A DNA stretch of 64,000 bases from assembly GCF_000499845.2 (NCBI RefSeq), contig NC_023754.2:28783869-28847868 (forward strand), written 5' to 3'. Source of the stretch: Phaseolus vulgaris (taxonomy: Eukaryota; Streptophyta; Magnoliopsida; Fabales; Fabaceae). A model generated the notes under the pieces. The model searched no databases and had not been told where the DNA came from. It saw nothing but the letters and a program-made list of their open reading frames with translations. The position numbers and the translations under genes are program-made. Within the stretch, counting starts at the first letter, position 1. Every line of letters begins with the position of its first letter. Below, in pieces: positions 12,838-26,600 of this stretch.

Positions 12838-13095
12838 CATAATCGATTACAACATTAAATATAGAACATAATCCATTATGTGCGAAAAACAACTGATAAT
12901 CGATCTAAGAACTATTGAGATAATCGATTAGGTGTGATAAAAAAATTATTGAAATAATCAATTATGTGTCTAAAAATAGTTGATAATTAATTATATATGA
13001 AAAATAACTAATGAAATAATAGATTGCGTAAAAAAAAAAAGTTAATACTCGATTATGTAAGAAAAATAATTACCGAGATAGTTATTATTCCAATT
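12838..13095. repeat. Degenerate tandem repeat with ATCGATT core
   Basis: Six or so imperfect units of roughly 35-45 bases, each combining a palindromic-looking ATAATCGATTA-type core with a GTGNGAAAAATAA spacer. Cores occur near 12840, 12895, 12930, 12957, 13020 and 13048, with growing decay (AATCAATTA, AATTAATTA, AATAGATTG). No coding potential. Confidence 0.65.
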
Positions 13096-14589
13096 ATGTG
13101 ATTGTGGTTGTATTTCACCTTCTTGGACTTGTTTCTATTTTTATTTTATTTTATTTTATTATTATAACAAATTATTTTACAATTAATATTATTATTATAA
13201 AAATTATTTTATAATTAATAATATTATTTAAATTCAATACAAATTATGGTCATAATTATATTTTATAAAATTATGAATATTAAATTTATTTATTTGAATT
13301 TCGCAATTTAAATATTTACATATATTAATAATTTTCTACCTAAATATTTTTAGAAATGTGAAAAGTTGAAATTTGATTTTTAATGCAAACACAGTTATTT
13401 TATAATGAATTTTTATTTTCTTACAAATTGGCATAATCTGCATTTTGTATAGAAAGTTAGTTTTAACATAGTTCAAAAAATAATATTTTAACTATAAAAT
13501 AAATAAAAAAATCACAAATAAATAAATTATTTTTTAAAATTATGTTTATATGAGTATGATTTTGTGTTTTATTTATTTTTATTCCGTCAATGTTAATTGA
13601 TTCTAATTTTTTCAAAAATATTAATTCAACGGTACTATAAATAATTGACAAAAATTTAATTAACTCAAATATACTTAAAAAAAATAATGGATTGTATCTT
13701 TAACTTCATCTTAATGCACCGACCTTTTTAAATTTTAATAGATCTTGAACGTAAAAATATACCAAGTGTTATTATTATTTGATTCATTATTATGGCGATG
13801 AAATCATATATTTTACGGAAGTATAAAATATAACATTAATACTTTTATTACCAATAGTTCTGCTTTACTTTTATATAATAATAATGTATAAATTTTTAAT
13901 TTTAAAATAAAAATAAAAATCAAGCCAATTGGTTTAGTTTTTGCGGCATGTAAAATTGAAATTTGTTAAAATAATACAAATCTTAAAATTTAATATTGTA
14001 TTAAATAATATTTTCCAAAGTAGTATGAAGTGTTAAAATTTAAAAAAGACAGTAATATTAATAAAAATAATATTTAAATTTGTGTGAGGAAGATAAAGTA
14101 GTAAGTGGCACTTTGACAGAAATAATGTATTATTAAATGTTGTTATTGAAGGAAGACAAAAAGGTATTTGGATGTGTGGATGACAAAAACTGATGTGGAA
14201 GCAGCTGAGTGAGATGATTGTGATAGCATAGAAATGAGTGGAGGAGTATCAATAAGAGATTTGCTTTTGTTTCCTCATTTGTTCCAATTCACTTTCCAAC
14301 ACATTGCCACCTTGCTAAATATTTATGTTTTACTTATCTTACTTCAATTAAAAATAAAAATATTTTATAATATATATAAATCAATATAAATCTTATTTTA
14401 AAAATTATTCTATAATATTGAGTTATACTCAAAATCTATGTTTTATTATGATTTCAGAGTCGTTTATAGTCTATTTTAGCAAATATTTGTTGGACTTATC
14501 AGATAACTTCTTATCGAAACATTCAAAATATAGTATCACTTACGAGGTGACACCTTTGGCAGGAGGGAGTATGTTAAAGGTCTATATCG

Positions 14590-14695
14590 ACTAAAGACAA
14601 AAATATTTCATAATATATAAGTGAGTAAAAACTTTACCTTAAAAATGATTTTACAAGATTAAGTTAAGTTTAAAGTTCACTTCTTAACATATTCA
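14590..14695 (+). repeat. Dispersed short repeat, copy 2
   Basis: Runs from TCGACTAAAGACAAAAATAT through TTTCATAATATATAAG to TTAAAGTTCACTTCTTAACA, matching copy 1 at 8464-8575 in order and spacing, with many substitutions. Confidence 0.6.
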
Positions 14696-16070
14696 AATGT
14701 TATTTTTTATATACATTTTTTTAACACTCTAATACTAAAATACAATCATTAACAATCAATTTTTAAAATAAAATAACTATTTTTTAATTCAAATACATAA
14801 AATTGGTATCAACTATTCTTCTTTTTCTATAAGGGTTGTATTGTAGAGGAAGGATATGAATGAATATTCATGGTTTGGATCAAGGAACGTGAAGAGAAAA
14901 TGGAGGGTGAATCTGCATGAAGAGTGATTTCTCTCATTCTCCTCATATGCAAATATCTGAGGGGAAAACCACATAGGATGATGATGTTTTCCTTTTTAAC
15001 TTTTTTCTTCTTTGTCATTCATGAATAATATATATAATAGTACCTTTTATTTTTATTATTTTTCCATCATAATTATCATATTATGATATTTCATATTTTA
15101 TTCTATATATTTTATCTTCTTCATAAATAAACTTGTTGTACAATTCACTTTCTATATAATAATTTTTACTATAAAGTGTCATCTAAAATATCTACATGTT
15201 TATGTATCCATATACAATTTAAATAAATGAATATAAAAAACTTTCAAAATGTATAAATAAATATAACAATAAATTTGTATATGCTTAGATAATATTTTTA
15301 TGATTATTTTCATGTTTCGATAATATTAAGTAACTCGTATTTTTTTCAAAATTAATTATTTAATAATATCGATATAAATTATTCAATTGTTCTGAAAATA
15401 ATTTTAAATATTTCAATTAACTCAAATCTACACAAAAATACATCACATTTCATTATTTAAATATTTTAAATACAATGATAAAACTGTAAACTTATATTTT
15501 TAAAAAAAATTAAAAAAACCTTACAACCATCACATCACTTACCTTTAATAAACTTTCCTCACAAATCTACTTTACCATACATCAATTCAAACAGACCCAC
15601 TTTCTTCAAACTTTTCTCTCAAATTTAAATACACACTTTCTTAAAACTTTTCTCTCAAATTCTCACCCATTCACTGCCATAAATCGTCACATATTCTCTC
15701 TCCGTTATCAAAGACAACTTCAGTATCACTAAGAGAAAAAATATTCGTTTGACATCCCAACACGACACAATATTTAATATTTATTGGACGTATTTGTTTA
15801 GAAGTGTAAAAGTAATGGTTTTTCTAGATAAAGCATTGAATAATATGGCCCACAAGATCACTGCATCCATAGTCTCATTGTAATTAATATAGGTTTCTCA
15901 TCACTCTGTACCAATAAATATTTTAAATGACTTTTCTGACACTTTCATATTATAAACGAAACGATTCTGTACGTTACCTTTTTCCTCCTAATCTTCCTTT
16001 CTGGTTTGGATAGAATTGCCACGTTCATATGACACACCATTCCTCTCTTCCTAATACCAATACCACTCTC

Positions 16071-16080
16071 TATATATTAA
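16071..16080 (+). promoter_or_regulatory. TATA box of the aluminium-induced protein gene
   Basis: TATATATTAA follows a CT-rich CCACTCTC and lies about 270 bases upstream of the ATG. The predicted leader is long. It contains a pyrimidine-rich segment ending TTGCTCTGCAG (16243-16253), so a 5' UTR intron is possible, but I cannot fix its donor. Confidence 0.55.
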
Positions 16081-16342
16081 ACCATGTTCCACTCTTTCTT
16101 TCCACATCTCATTCTTCATCTCCTACCATTTACCATCATTCTTAATTTTTGGTACATTCTCCACTCTCTACACTTTTTTTTTTTCATTTGTTCAAGTGGA
16201 TCATAATTTGTTTTTGGTCAAAAGTTTATGCTTTTTTTTATGTTGCTCTGCAGTTAATTGTCATACTGATATAATTGGCATTTCTTTAGGAAAAGAAACA
16301 AGAGTTGTGTCATTGGAAGTTAATTCATAGAAAAAGGTAAAA

Positions 16343-17588
16343 ATGTTGGGAATTTTCAAGGAGAAGTTGGTTAATGCACCCAAGGAGCTGAACAGTCCAG
16401 CTTCTTTGAATTCATGCACTAAGCCCAAGCTAAGCAATGAAATCCTGAAGGATTTCATGTCTTGCAGTTCCTCCAGTGCTTTCTCCATGTGCTTTGGAAA
16501 TGATGCTTTGCTAGCCTATTCCCCTTCAAACAACTCCTCCACTCATCATAGGTATGATTAGTTTAATTGCCTTTGAGATATGAATGGCATTGAAGTTATT
16601 GTTATTATGATCAGTACATTGCCTTTTCAAATTCCATGGCAGATGTTGTTAATGAATCTATTTGAGAAATGGGTTTATGAATTTGTGAGCTGTTTTGGTA
16701 ATAGAGAAGAAAATTGTGACAGGTTGTTTAGTGGTTTGGATGACATATACTGCGTTTTCCTGGGTGGGTTGCACAACCTTAGTAAGCTGAACAAGCAGTA
16801 TGGGCTCTCAAAGGGAGCAAATGAGGCCATGTTTATCACTGAAGCATATCGAACACTTCGAGACAGGGGTCCATACCCTGCTGATCAAGTCCTCGTAGAA
16901 CTCGAAGGCAGTTTTGGATTTGTGATCTATGACAACAAGCATGGAACAGTTTTTGTTGCATCTGTAAGTCTCTTTCCTTCATCTCTTCACAGTAGAACGT
17001 GTATGTTGGATTTAGAAAAGGAATGTATGATTTGACAACAATGTGTAGCATAAGATTGTGCAGCTAATTTTTGTGGACTTACCGAAATGTTGTATGTGTT
17101 TGAACAGGGTTCCAATGGCCAGATTGGGCTCTACTGGGGTGTTGCAGCTGATGGTTCGGTAGTAATTTCTGAAAATCTGGACCTCATAAAAGCAAGCTGT
17201 GCTAAATCATTCGCACCATTTCCAACTGGTATGTAAATTTGTAACTTCGATTCTAAACCACCATTTAGATTACTTGTTTTTTTTAGAGTAACACAATTAT
17301 AAGATAATGGAAAAATTAAGTGTGGACTATAGTTAAGAGTAAATACATTTCAAAGGGTGATTTCTGTATAGAATCTAACGCATGACTGGTGCTGAAATTG
17401 CAGGGTGTTTGTTTCATAGTGATCACGGTCTCATGAGCTTTGAACATCCAACAAAGAAGATGAAAGCAATGCCAAGAATTGATAGCGAGGGGGTTATGTG
17501 TGGGGCCAACTTCAATGTCGATTCTCAGTCAAAGATCCAAGTGATGCCACGTGTTGGAAGTGAAGCTAATTGGTCCACTTGGAGCTAA
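16343..17588 (+). CDS. Aluminium-induced protein with YGL and LRDRG motifs (TSJT1-like)
   Basis: Four exons: 16343-16551, 16723-16963, 17108-17228 and 17404-17588, all GT-AG and in phase, giving 251 aa. The defining motifs are visible: YGL at residues 96-98 and LRDRG at 115-119. They sit in a class II glutamine-amidotransferase-like fold (DUF3700 family, also called stem-specific TSJT1 or ARG10-like). The N-terminus is MLGIF, so the nucleophilic Cys2 of true class II amidotransferases is absent. The family is induced by aluminium, auxin, dark or sugar starvation; its biochemical activity is not known. Exon 2 carries the core (FSGLDDIYCVFLGGLHNL). Exon 4 encodes the tail ending NWSTWS. The gene converges on MED16, whose coding end is 3.1 kb downstream. 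Confidence 0.94.
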
Positions 17589-20500
17589 TAAACTAGGCTG
17601 ATTTATCATAGTCCAACTTTCTTTTGAAAAAGTGACTTTTGCTTTTAGCCCTTTTGGGATGTCCTGTTTTTGTCGTATGGTTCCATAGTTGTGTACATAT
17701 TCATGCTGCAATGTTGAACATGACTGTGGTAGTTTCTGATATGAATAACAGGAGGTTTTAGTTTTTCATTTGAAATTATTAGGCATGTATTCGATTTCCT
17801 CATATGCTGTTAATGTTTCTTCACAAAATGAAGTCGAGCATTAGAAGTTTTATTTTCACATCAATTTATAAGAATACAGAGTATAAAACGTTTCCTCTGG
17901 TCCTTAGTAATAGAAGTGATATAATTTTGGGGTCCCAAGAAGGCACACTAAAAATAGCTTGAAGATGTGAATTTTCCAGTATTCACATGTTCATGTTGCC
18001 CACACTTCATGTGACACAAAGGGACAAAGCCTTAAAGAAACAAAACTAGAATAATCTAGAAAAGGAAATACATGTTACATCATATAGGAAGAAATCTGTA
18101 TAAAATATCGTTCTGACATTCTCAACTTAATGTGCTGATGTCCTTCGATTTTGAGAGGATAATCTTAAGAAAGTAAGATAGTAGCTTTTCTACCTCATGG
18201 TCTATTTCTTCCATTTTTGCCATGAGATAGATTTGTGCACTCTCTGTTAGAGTTATTGTTATTGTTAAGATCTTTCTATATGGCTACATAATTTCTTTCT
18301 TTCTTGGACTTTTGGGATTTCATGTTCTTTGTAGATACTCTGCTCTGATGTAGTCAGGTTTTACTTGCTTTGTATTTTAATTTTATTTATCAAACTTTTT
18401 GTATTTGTTATTCTTCTTTTAGTGATATTTTTTTTTTCATTCTTATCGTCTTCTTGAACAACTTGATCATCTTTTTCGCATTCTTCTAAGGTTTCATATG
18501 ATTCTTCAGCTTCATATTCCTGGACTAATGTATCCTTACTCCCATAATTTCAACCTCCACCACATACATTTTAAATTTTCAAATTTACGGTCTGGTTTAG
18601 GATGATCATTTTCAATTTTTTATTCCAAAATATCAAGTTGTGTTTTAAAATAAAAAATGAAAAATACATTCTAGATCAATTCAAAATGTAATTTTGAATC
18701 TAGAAATACTATTAAGAATGTACAATTTAAATCGGAAGAGGAACACTTTGTCTTTTCACCAACCATGGGAATCTACCAAACATCTCATTTAGGGTTCCAT
18801 TAACCTTCGTGCCTTGAAACTTGTTTATTTATTTACTTATTTATTATTTATTAAAATTGGGTTTTTAATAAGTTTTAATTTAGGATGGACTGAGTAAGTA
18901 GAGTATTGTTTTATAGGTCTAGTTATAATTGAGTTGAATATGTCTATAAGTTTCAAACTTAATGAAACTAAACACATTCAAAATTATAAAACTATTAATT
19001 GTCTAACAATTTTACTATATACATTTTTTTTATTGTTCACCATATAAATATTATTTTATGAATATTGCAAGTAAATATTTCTTCCTCCATGCTTTTATGA
19101 GTAAATATATTACATCTTAATTGAGATCGAATTTTATAAGCTATATAAAATAGTTTTAAGATCTATTGTTTATATTTAAGTTAAAAGTAATGTTGCTATC
19201 TTAAAAAAAGACATCATAAATCTTATTTTCGAAGTATTTTTTTATTGAGAGTTAAAGATATGATAACATTTTTTAATTCCTTAATCTAATTAGATTGATA
19301 AATAATAATAAAAAAAACAATCGCAACAAGCTAATAAATTTTAATTGAATTGAAAAATTAGATTAAGTTCAATTCTTAATCTTAATTTTTATATAAAACA
19401 TCAATGAAAAAAATATATTTTCATTGAGATATTTTTTTTATATTCAAAATGAAGATATAATTATTTAGATTAATCTGTTAACATATATTTATATACTATT
19501 TTGATTCACGCTTAAAAAATTGAACAAAAGATTGAAGCATTGAAAAGACAATTTAAGGCTCAAAAGTGTAATGGTTTGGATAAATTGTGACCAAACTCGT
19601 GAAATTAAATTTATATTTTTAATATTATAGAATACTATAAATAACAAACTAAATTAAGAGAAATCAGAAGCATAAAGTTTGTAAATATAAAAATTATAAG
19701 TTTTATAAGATATATATAAGTAATTTGTAAAATATATATGGTGGCTACCAATATTAACTAAGAGACTGAATGAGGCAAATATAAGGCATAAAAGAGTACA
19801 GAAAATTGATCTATAACTGCCATAAATATAACCCTATGACGTTGCCCCCACCCGCACAAATTAAAAAAATTACTTGATAAATTTACATACATAGTTGATT
19901 ATTTAATTACATATGTTGTTTTTGTTAAAAGAAATGGAGAAACTGATGTATAGTACCTGCCGAAAGTCATGCAGAAGTTTCTCTGGGATAAATCAGGGAC
20001 ATTCCCAATTACTTGTCCACCATCACCACCCTCTTATATCTTAAAGGACTAGCATCTGCATGCATCAAATATATTCCCCAGCTCAATAATTTATAAAAAA
20101 AACAGAATATTTTTGCATGTTTGATAACAGGTCTTTTGGAGAAATATTTTCAAAAACTCACTCACTCAAGAATCTATTAAAAATAATTCAATGACCTGGA
20201 AAAAAGTTAATCCAAACACGGAAGAAAGGAAAACTAATATGCATTGCTTGATATCACTATATGCTTGATATCAAGTCAATTTTAAGAGTTAAAAATCCTG
20301 AACTATATATCTCTGGAAGGAGCAACAGCAACTACACACATTACGAGGATAATACCTAATTTTGGCGGTGTGACAACAAATCATATGACCATGATCTAGG
20401 GGAATTACTTGAAAATTCTTGGAACTTTACAAAGTGATTAGTAGAATATTTACCCGAATCCAAGTTTGTCTGGTCACCTACCTTTAATGATAACAAAATG

Positions 20501-20655
20501 ATAAAGAACCTGTCAGGTAATCTACATGTCTCCTCTCCGGTACAAATCCTTCCAGTGTTTCATCTACCTTCAGTTTCTGTGGTTAGCAACAAATAAAAGC
20601 AATTCTTCCCTGATCAAAAGAGAAACTCACGTGACAATTTTGTATTGAAGCCTGG
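17589..20655. other. Intergenic DNA between convergent genes
   Basis: This holds the 3' UTRs of the aluminium-induced gene (plus) and of MED16 (minus), which converge. No reading frame with coding character. The middle (18.5-19.8 kb) is AT-rich spacer. I saw no paired repeat ends. Confidence 0.6.
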
Positions 20656-23600
20656 CTATACAACCCGAACCCATGTTCCGCCACATATTGGACAGCCATG
20701 AGCCCAGCGGCTGATCCACCAAATATCCCGGTCATTTGGACTAGGAAGATTGGTGGAGGCTGGGGAGGCAAAAGCACAAGTCTGCCGCAGACATCTTATA
20801 CACTGTACCAAACAGAAGCCAAACAGAGATGAGAAAATTAAGTAGTACCTACATGCAAGTGGATAATAAAATTAGTTCGGAGATCAGCAAGATGAATAAA
20901 CAGAAGTGTCTTTTACTAATTTATATGCAGCATTGAAAGAATGGCTTTGTTTACAGATTTGGTCAATGTTATCCAAATAACAAATCTGAGACCTCTAAAA
21001 TTTGCAATCACTCGACATTTACATGATTGACAATTAGCAATTTGTCTTACATCCTTCAAGAGAAAACCGGGCATTAACATCATTACAGAAGAAAAATTCT
21101 TACTGTACTCAAAACCGAGCATTTAATGGTTTATAAAACTTTATGTGCACGCATGGACAGAAAACAACACAAAATGCCTACCGAAAGTTTCTTTTCATAC
21201 CTTATACCAGATTCCTTCAAGGCCAGTTTTCCACAATGCAGTAACAACATCTCTTCGAGATCCCATTATACCCAGGTATGCTCCCAGGCCCACGGAAGTG
21301 TTCAACCCAAAAGCTGCATCTCGTTCAGACATCCTGCGTTTCCTTGGCAATAAGCCATTGGCACCATCGTAGACATCACAAGATTTCAATGAGCTGAAAT
21401 CAAGATTAACAAGTTTTGGTGCTTCATTTGTAGAATCCAAATCATCTAAATCAGACCAAGGTCCACCGAACATATTCCGCCTATGCCACTCTTCGGCTGG
21501 AGGATGGAGTTCTAGCTCACGTAGTAGAAGACCGGCAGCGTCAGCACCTCTAGGACGGGGCATGTTCTGCAAAGCCGTTTTTTCTTTAGTTTTGTTTTGA
21601 GGGTAGGTGTCATTCACAGGAAAGTCAGTCATTTAATCCAAGGAAAGAAACTCATTTTAATGCATCCAAAACGAACAAAAATATGTATTTTTTATCAAAA
21701 CCACATAATTTAATCATTAAATTCTCCTACATATTCTAACAGCGTGCTCCATCACGAAATCAGAAACAATATCTTCTATAAAAGGAATCATTACTAAAGA
21801 AAAACAATAGAGCCCTTTGTTGTTCTACTTCACTGATGTCTATCACTATCATCACGTTTTCAAATCATGATTAAATGGCATCATAAACTTGTGGTAATAA
21901 TATATCATCTTCTTGAAATACTACTTATAACTAGTTTTGTTGGTCTCCCAAAAATACTGACTTCGAAATGGAAAATAGAAAGTACCTGCATATGGGGGCC
22001 AAGGGATGCTTCCACAACCTCGGGCAGTACAGTGTAGTTTCCATCAATATAATGCAGCCGAACCTGAATGTTATTACTCCCCACTTGAGAAACTGGCAAT
22101 GGGTGTTGCAAACCAGCAGTTCGGCGACATAGATCCATAAGTACTAGAAAAAGAACCTTGACCTGAATTACCAGTATAGGAAGACCATAAGTTTAATTAA
22201 TAGTTAGTCTCTGTAATTTCAAGAGAGAATTATGATGACTTCTGAAACGCATTTATCTCAGATTCAGTCAAAAATCACTGAAATAAGAGCTTTCAGACAC
22301 CATATAAATAAAGTTATACCTCTTCAAATGTATATCCTTGGCCGGCATTTCCAGTACCAATTCTTGAACGCCCTGGAGATGGTTCTTCACCTCCTTTTGG
22401 TGCAGGCACAAGCTGATTAACTCGACCAGCCTGACCATCATCTGGCCTAGCCAAAGTTGACCCTGGTTTTACAGTTTCCTCCACCTTGCCAGGAGCAGAA
22501 GCACTGGATTGAGGCTTTTGTGTATTTGTGTCTGTAGTTCTCTGTACACCCCCCACATATCGGGGTAGTTGTGTCCGTCGGAAGAAAAAACAGAAGAGCA
22601 ACAGTTGGCATAATCTATGGAGAAAATGACAGTCCCCTATGAGTCGAACTGCAGGTGTTCCAGGAAAAGTTCCTGTATTAATGCTAATGGGCATAAAAGA
22701 GGAAGGACCACTGATAGGGGGATTAGGAGCTGGGTTGGATACTCCATCAGTTGTGTTACTAATCTTAGCAATGGCCCCTTGTACCCAAGCTTGCATCTGT
22801 GTGCTTCCACTAGAACTGGTTGTCCCATTTTGACCCCCTGAACAACGTTGTTTTTGCTTTAGTTGGTACTTAATATTGAAATGTAGTTTAGAGGAGAATG
22901 GTTTTCTTATTCATTGATTTAGAGAGAAAATCAAGGATCAATCAAATCTGATTTTATTCTATTCAACCTTCTAGAAAACTATTAAAATCTGAAAGGAAAA
23001 AAACATAACTATATCAACATGTAATATAAAGAATAAAGGTATTCAAAGTACGACAACCAAGTTTTTTGTGACAAATGAAAAACAAAGAGCAGCAAATCTA
23101 TGCTTCAATATTAGATCCATAAAGACACAACTTTAGAAATGATCTATATATGAGTTGTTAAAAAAAATGAAATAAATTTTAATATAAAAGAAACTATTCA
23201 AAAAATCAATACAATTTCATATCATTGCACACTTACCCTGACTTGTTGCAGGAGTTGCAGAACTTTGGGTAGGACTAGCAACCACATTTCTGTTGTTTCC
23301 GGACCCTGCAGTCACAGCATGGCTTGCCAATGTACGGCAGAAACTAGCATAGCGCCGCAACCGTGTGATAAAGTGTGAAGCTAGATCGAGAACTGAATCA
23401 ACATAAGCCTGCGTAATATTGAAACAATCATGAGATGTATATGCAGTCAAATGTTAAGAAAATTAAGGAAATGTCAGCTCATGGAAAAAGGAGAGAAAAA
23501 ACAAAGGGTTTAATAATATGACATATTAGATAGGTAGGTAGGAACAGTTAATTATGTGAAAAAATTAAATTCTTTTACACTGGTGAATATAAATAAATGC

Positions 23601-26600
23601 ATGGCAAGTCCTACAAAAAAGAGTGTGCGGCAGACTGAACAATGCAGCAGTTAATAATTGCCATGTTTTGATTTTCTCATCAAACAAAATACGAAGAACA
23701 TGATTACAACAGTTAACCAAACAAACCTGAACACATGGAACTAGTGCAGGTTCAACAGCCACTGCTTCAGGGTCAATGCTCGATAATGTCTCACTAGATA
23801 CTTGCCATGGATCGGGCACTAAAGCTGAAGGATTTATCAAAGCAGACTCAATTCCCTTCCCAAGCATATCCAATAACAACCTAGCTTGCATATCCAGAAC
23901 CATTGCCCTGACCTCTTGAGCATTTGCCCCTTCAAGCAGCCTACACTTTATTCTGTCTAGACTCTGCAATAATAGAAAATCAAATTATTTTTAGCCCAAT
24001 TGCCATTTCCACATGCGAAACACTAGAAAAACAGGAGAAACTATAGGTAAAATTATAACAACACCTGTCCCATCTGAAAGAAGCAGAACAGGGATTGCGA
24101 AAGTTTAGTTCAAGTGAATTTCAGAAGGAACTCAGACGTTTTAAAATCAGATTCAGACTAGACCAGCGTAAATTGAAGCAATCCAATGGCTAAAAGTAAT
24201 TAAAAAGTGTCAATTTAGAACATTAAGAACCAGGGAAAGGGGATCTGTGCCAGCTGGAAACAGAGTAAAACAAGGAGGGTAAACCAAGCTGGATGACAGG
24301 ATCTCATCAGGTGAAAATGAACCTCATGTTGTGTTAGCATAAAGTCCCATAAGGAAGCCAATCTTTAAAGTATTATAACATAAAAATAGCCTCAAATGAA
24401 GTGTGTTATGAGCAGTGGAACATAAATTAAGAACTTAATTATCAACAAGTTATTCAATTAGAACAAATAATATAAATTGTGCCTATGTATTGTGAGATAG
24501 GGATAAACTTGCTACTAACAAGTATCTACTGCAAGGTCCATTATCCAGGTAATATTGTATCCCTAAAACATTATGAAATAACAGAAAAATAAAAACACAC
24601 CCTAGAAAAACAATGAAGAAGATTTCCATCCCAAAAATAAAAAACAATAAAGATAACTATGAAAGTTAATGGTGATAGTTCACAGAAATATACAGGACAA
24701 TACTGTTGTCTATGCTGAGCAGAAGGAAGAGAATGGAAATCTGCATCCAAGACTGCAATAACACTGTTAAGTGAAACTGAAACAGGAAAAGGAAAAACAC
24801 AAACTCATTAATATAGAGTATCAATGGCACATTGTGAAGATATAGAATGCTTATCTGAAACAAAGCAAATTGTGTTATCTTTTTTCTCTAATTCCCCTGG
24901 CACTAACTTCAACAAGATTAAATAATTTGCACCTCCTTACCAATACCATCCTCAGCAGCACTCTGTGTACAGCCCACAGCATCCCACCAATCAACTCCAA
25001 CCAAAAGGCTCCACCAAAACCTGCTTTTCTAACAGATGTCAGTTAGCAAAAAAATAAACCATTGAAAAGGGAAATAAATCACAACCTCCACTAAGTTTAT
25101 GTAAAAAGTGAGAAAGCCTTGTACTGAGAAATCACCTTTCAGCAATTGCACGCTCCCAGTATGACGAGTTGGTCTTTACTTGACTACTTGGAATAGCAGG
25201 AGGGAGAACCCGGATTATTTTCAAAATTGTCTGATCCTTGCTTGTGTCATGCCAAACAGAAGCTGAACAACAGCTTGTTGAAGAAAAAGCAGGAGCTGCA
25301 ATTGCAGATCCTACACCAATCTGATAGTTGTCTATAGGAGCAAAATTTGGACCAGAAAAGATGTGGACTCCACCACGCAAAAAAGCAATGCCAATTTCAC
25401 CACCGTGAGCAGAGTATACAATTCGTGCAAGTGTCCTAACATCACTTGGAAGATCAAAAGGATCAAAATAGACCCTTTTTGATTTATCAAAACCAAACTC
25501 TGCTACCTTTTGTATATCTGTGTTCATTCCACCTGCAGGTGCTTGATGATTCTTGAAATCATTTGTTGGTGGAATGCTCAGGTCCACTTTGGTCTGCCAT
25601 ACAGTTTGCATAGGAGGCTGTCCACCCATACTGGAAGTAGGATTCCCAAATATTGGATGGAGTACAACATGCTGTAAAGATGACTCCCAGCGTTGCACTC
25701 TCCACCCTGTGATTGATGGACCCTCGTCTGGGTCGTAAGGGGACATGTATTGTCCTATAAATGTAAAATAAATTACACACTGATAAATATAGCATCAATT
25801 TCCTAGCTCAATCCCCAAGAAACTCTGGCATAAATTCTGTTTGATGAAAAATCACATATAGCATTGTCACAAACTGTAGAGATGCAAAGATAGATAAAAT
25901 ATACGGTCTTTCCAGTATTTTACATTTTGGTGCGAAAGCTGAAGGTATCTCATAGAAAATAACAAATATGAAGTGCGAAAGAAAGATCAAGAATCAGTTC
26001 CATACCCTCAGCTATCACAACAGCTATCACAGAACCACCACAAGTTGGATCAAAGGCTACTGCTGTTACACCAGAGCCCCATGTAGTGGTTGCTGCAGAT
26101 TGAGCTGCAGCTTCAGGACTCACATATGCAGAAAAATTTGAAACTGGTGAACAGTGAAGTGGTATAGAACCACCAAGGTTTTGGTTTGTCTGGTTTTTCC
26201 CTTGTTTTTCTTCGGATAATTGATAATCTTGCCAACTAAATAAATATGCAGCTAAAGGTGCAAAACCAATCCAATTGGGTGAGCTAATAGGAGGTGGGAC
26301 ACTATTATTGGTACTTGTTCTTGGAATTACTTGGAAACCATTACCAGGCCCAGGCATAACCTCCCAAACAACAATGGTGGATGGATTAACAATTGGCACA
26401 CCTGCCACATGCATGGCACCACTCTCTGTAATGATAGCATCACCAGCCATAATGCCACTGGGGCCACAACCCAATGGTCCTTTACTAGAGCAAAACCATT
26501 TGGGTGGGGTTGCATTCGGAGGAGGCCACTGGGACCAATGAAGTTGAAGAGTGCCTGATGAGAACACAGAGCAGACACAGAGAAAATTGGGCCATCTAGC

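Larger units (their letters stand above)
12092..16070. other. Intergenic DNA with degenerate repeats
   Basis: This follows the acetolactate synthase stop. The first 300 bases should include its 3' UTR. A frame at 12502-12858 has no recognisable domain and I treat it as chance or decayed sequence. A degenerate ATCGATT tandem repeat (12838-13095) and a dispersed repeat (14590-14695) are listed separately. The 13.1-16.0 kb part is very AT-rich spacer. Confidence 0.6.

Noticed and set aside
12502..12858. 118-codon frame downstream of acetolactate synthase
   Set aside because: No recognisable motif, no splice-linked partner frames and an overlapping frame of similar quality. Probably chance or decayed repeat.
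14827..15018. Possible microRNA precursor or small protein near a CT-rich segment
   Set aside because: I tried to fold the region by eye and compared it with common plant miRNA sequences. No long stem and no match was found.
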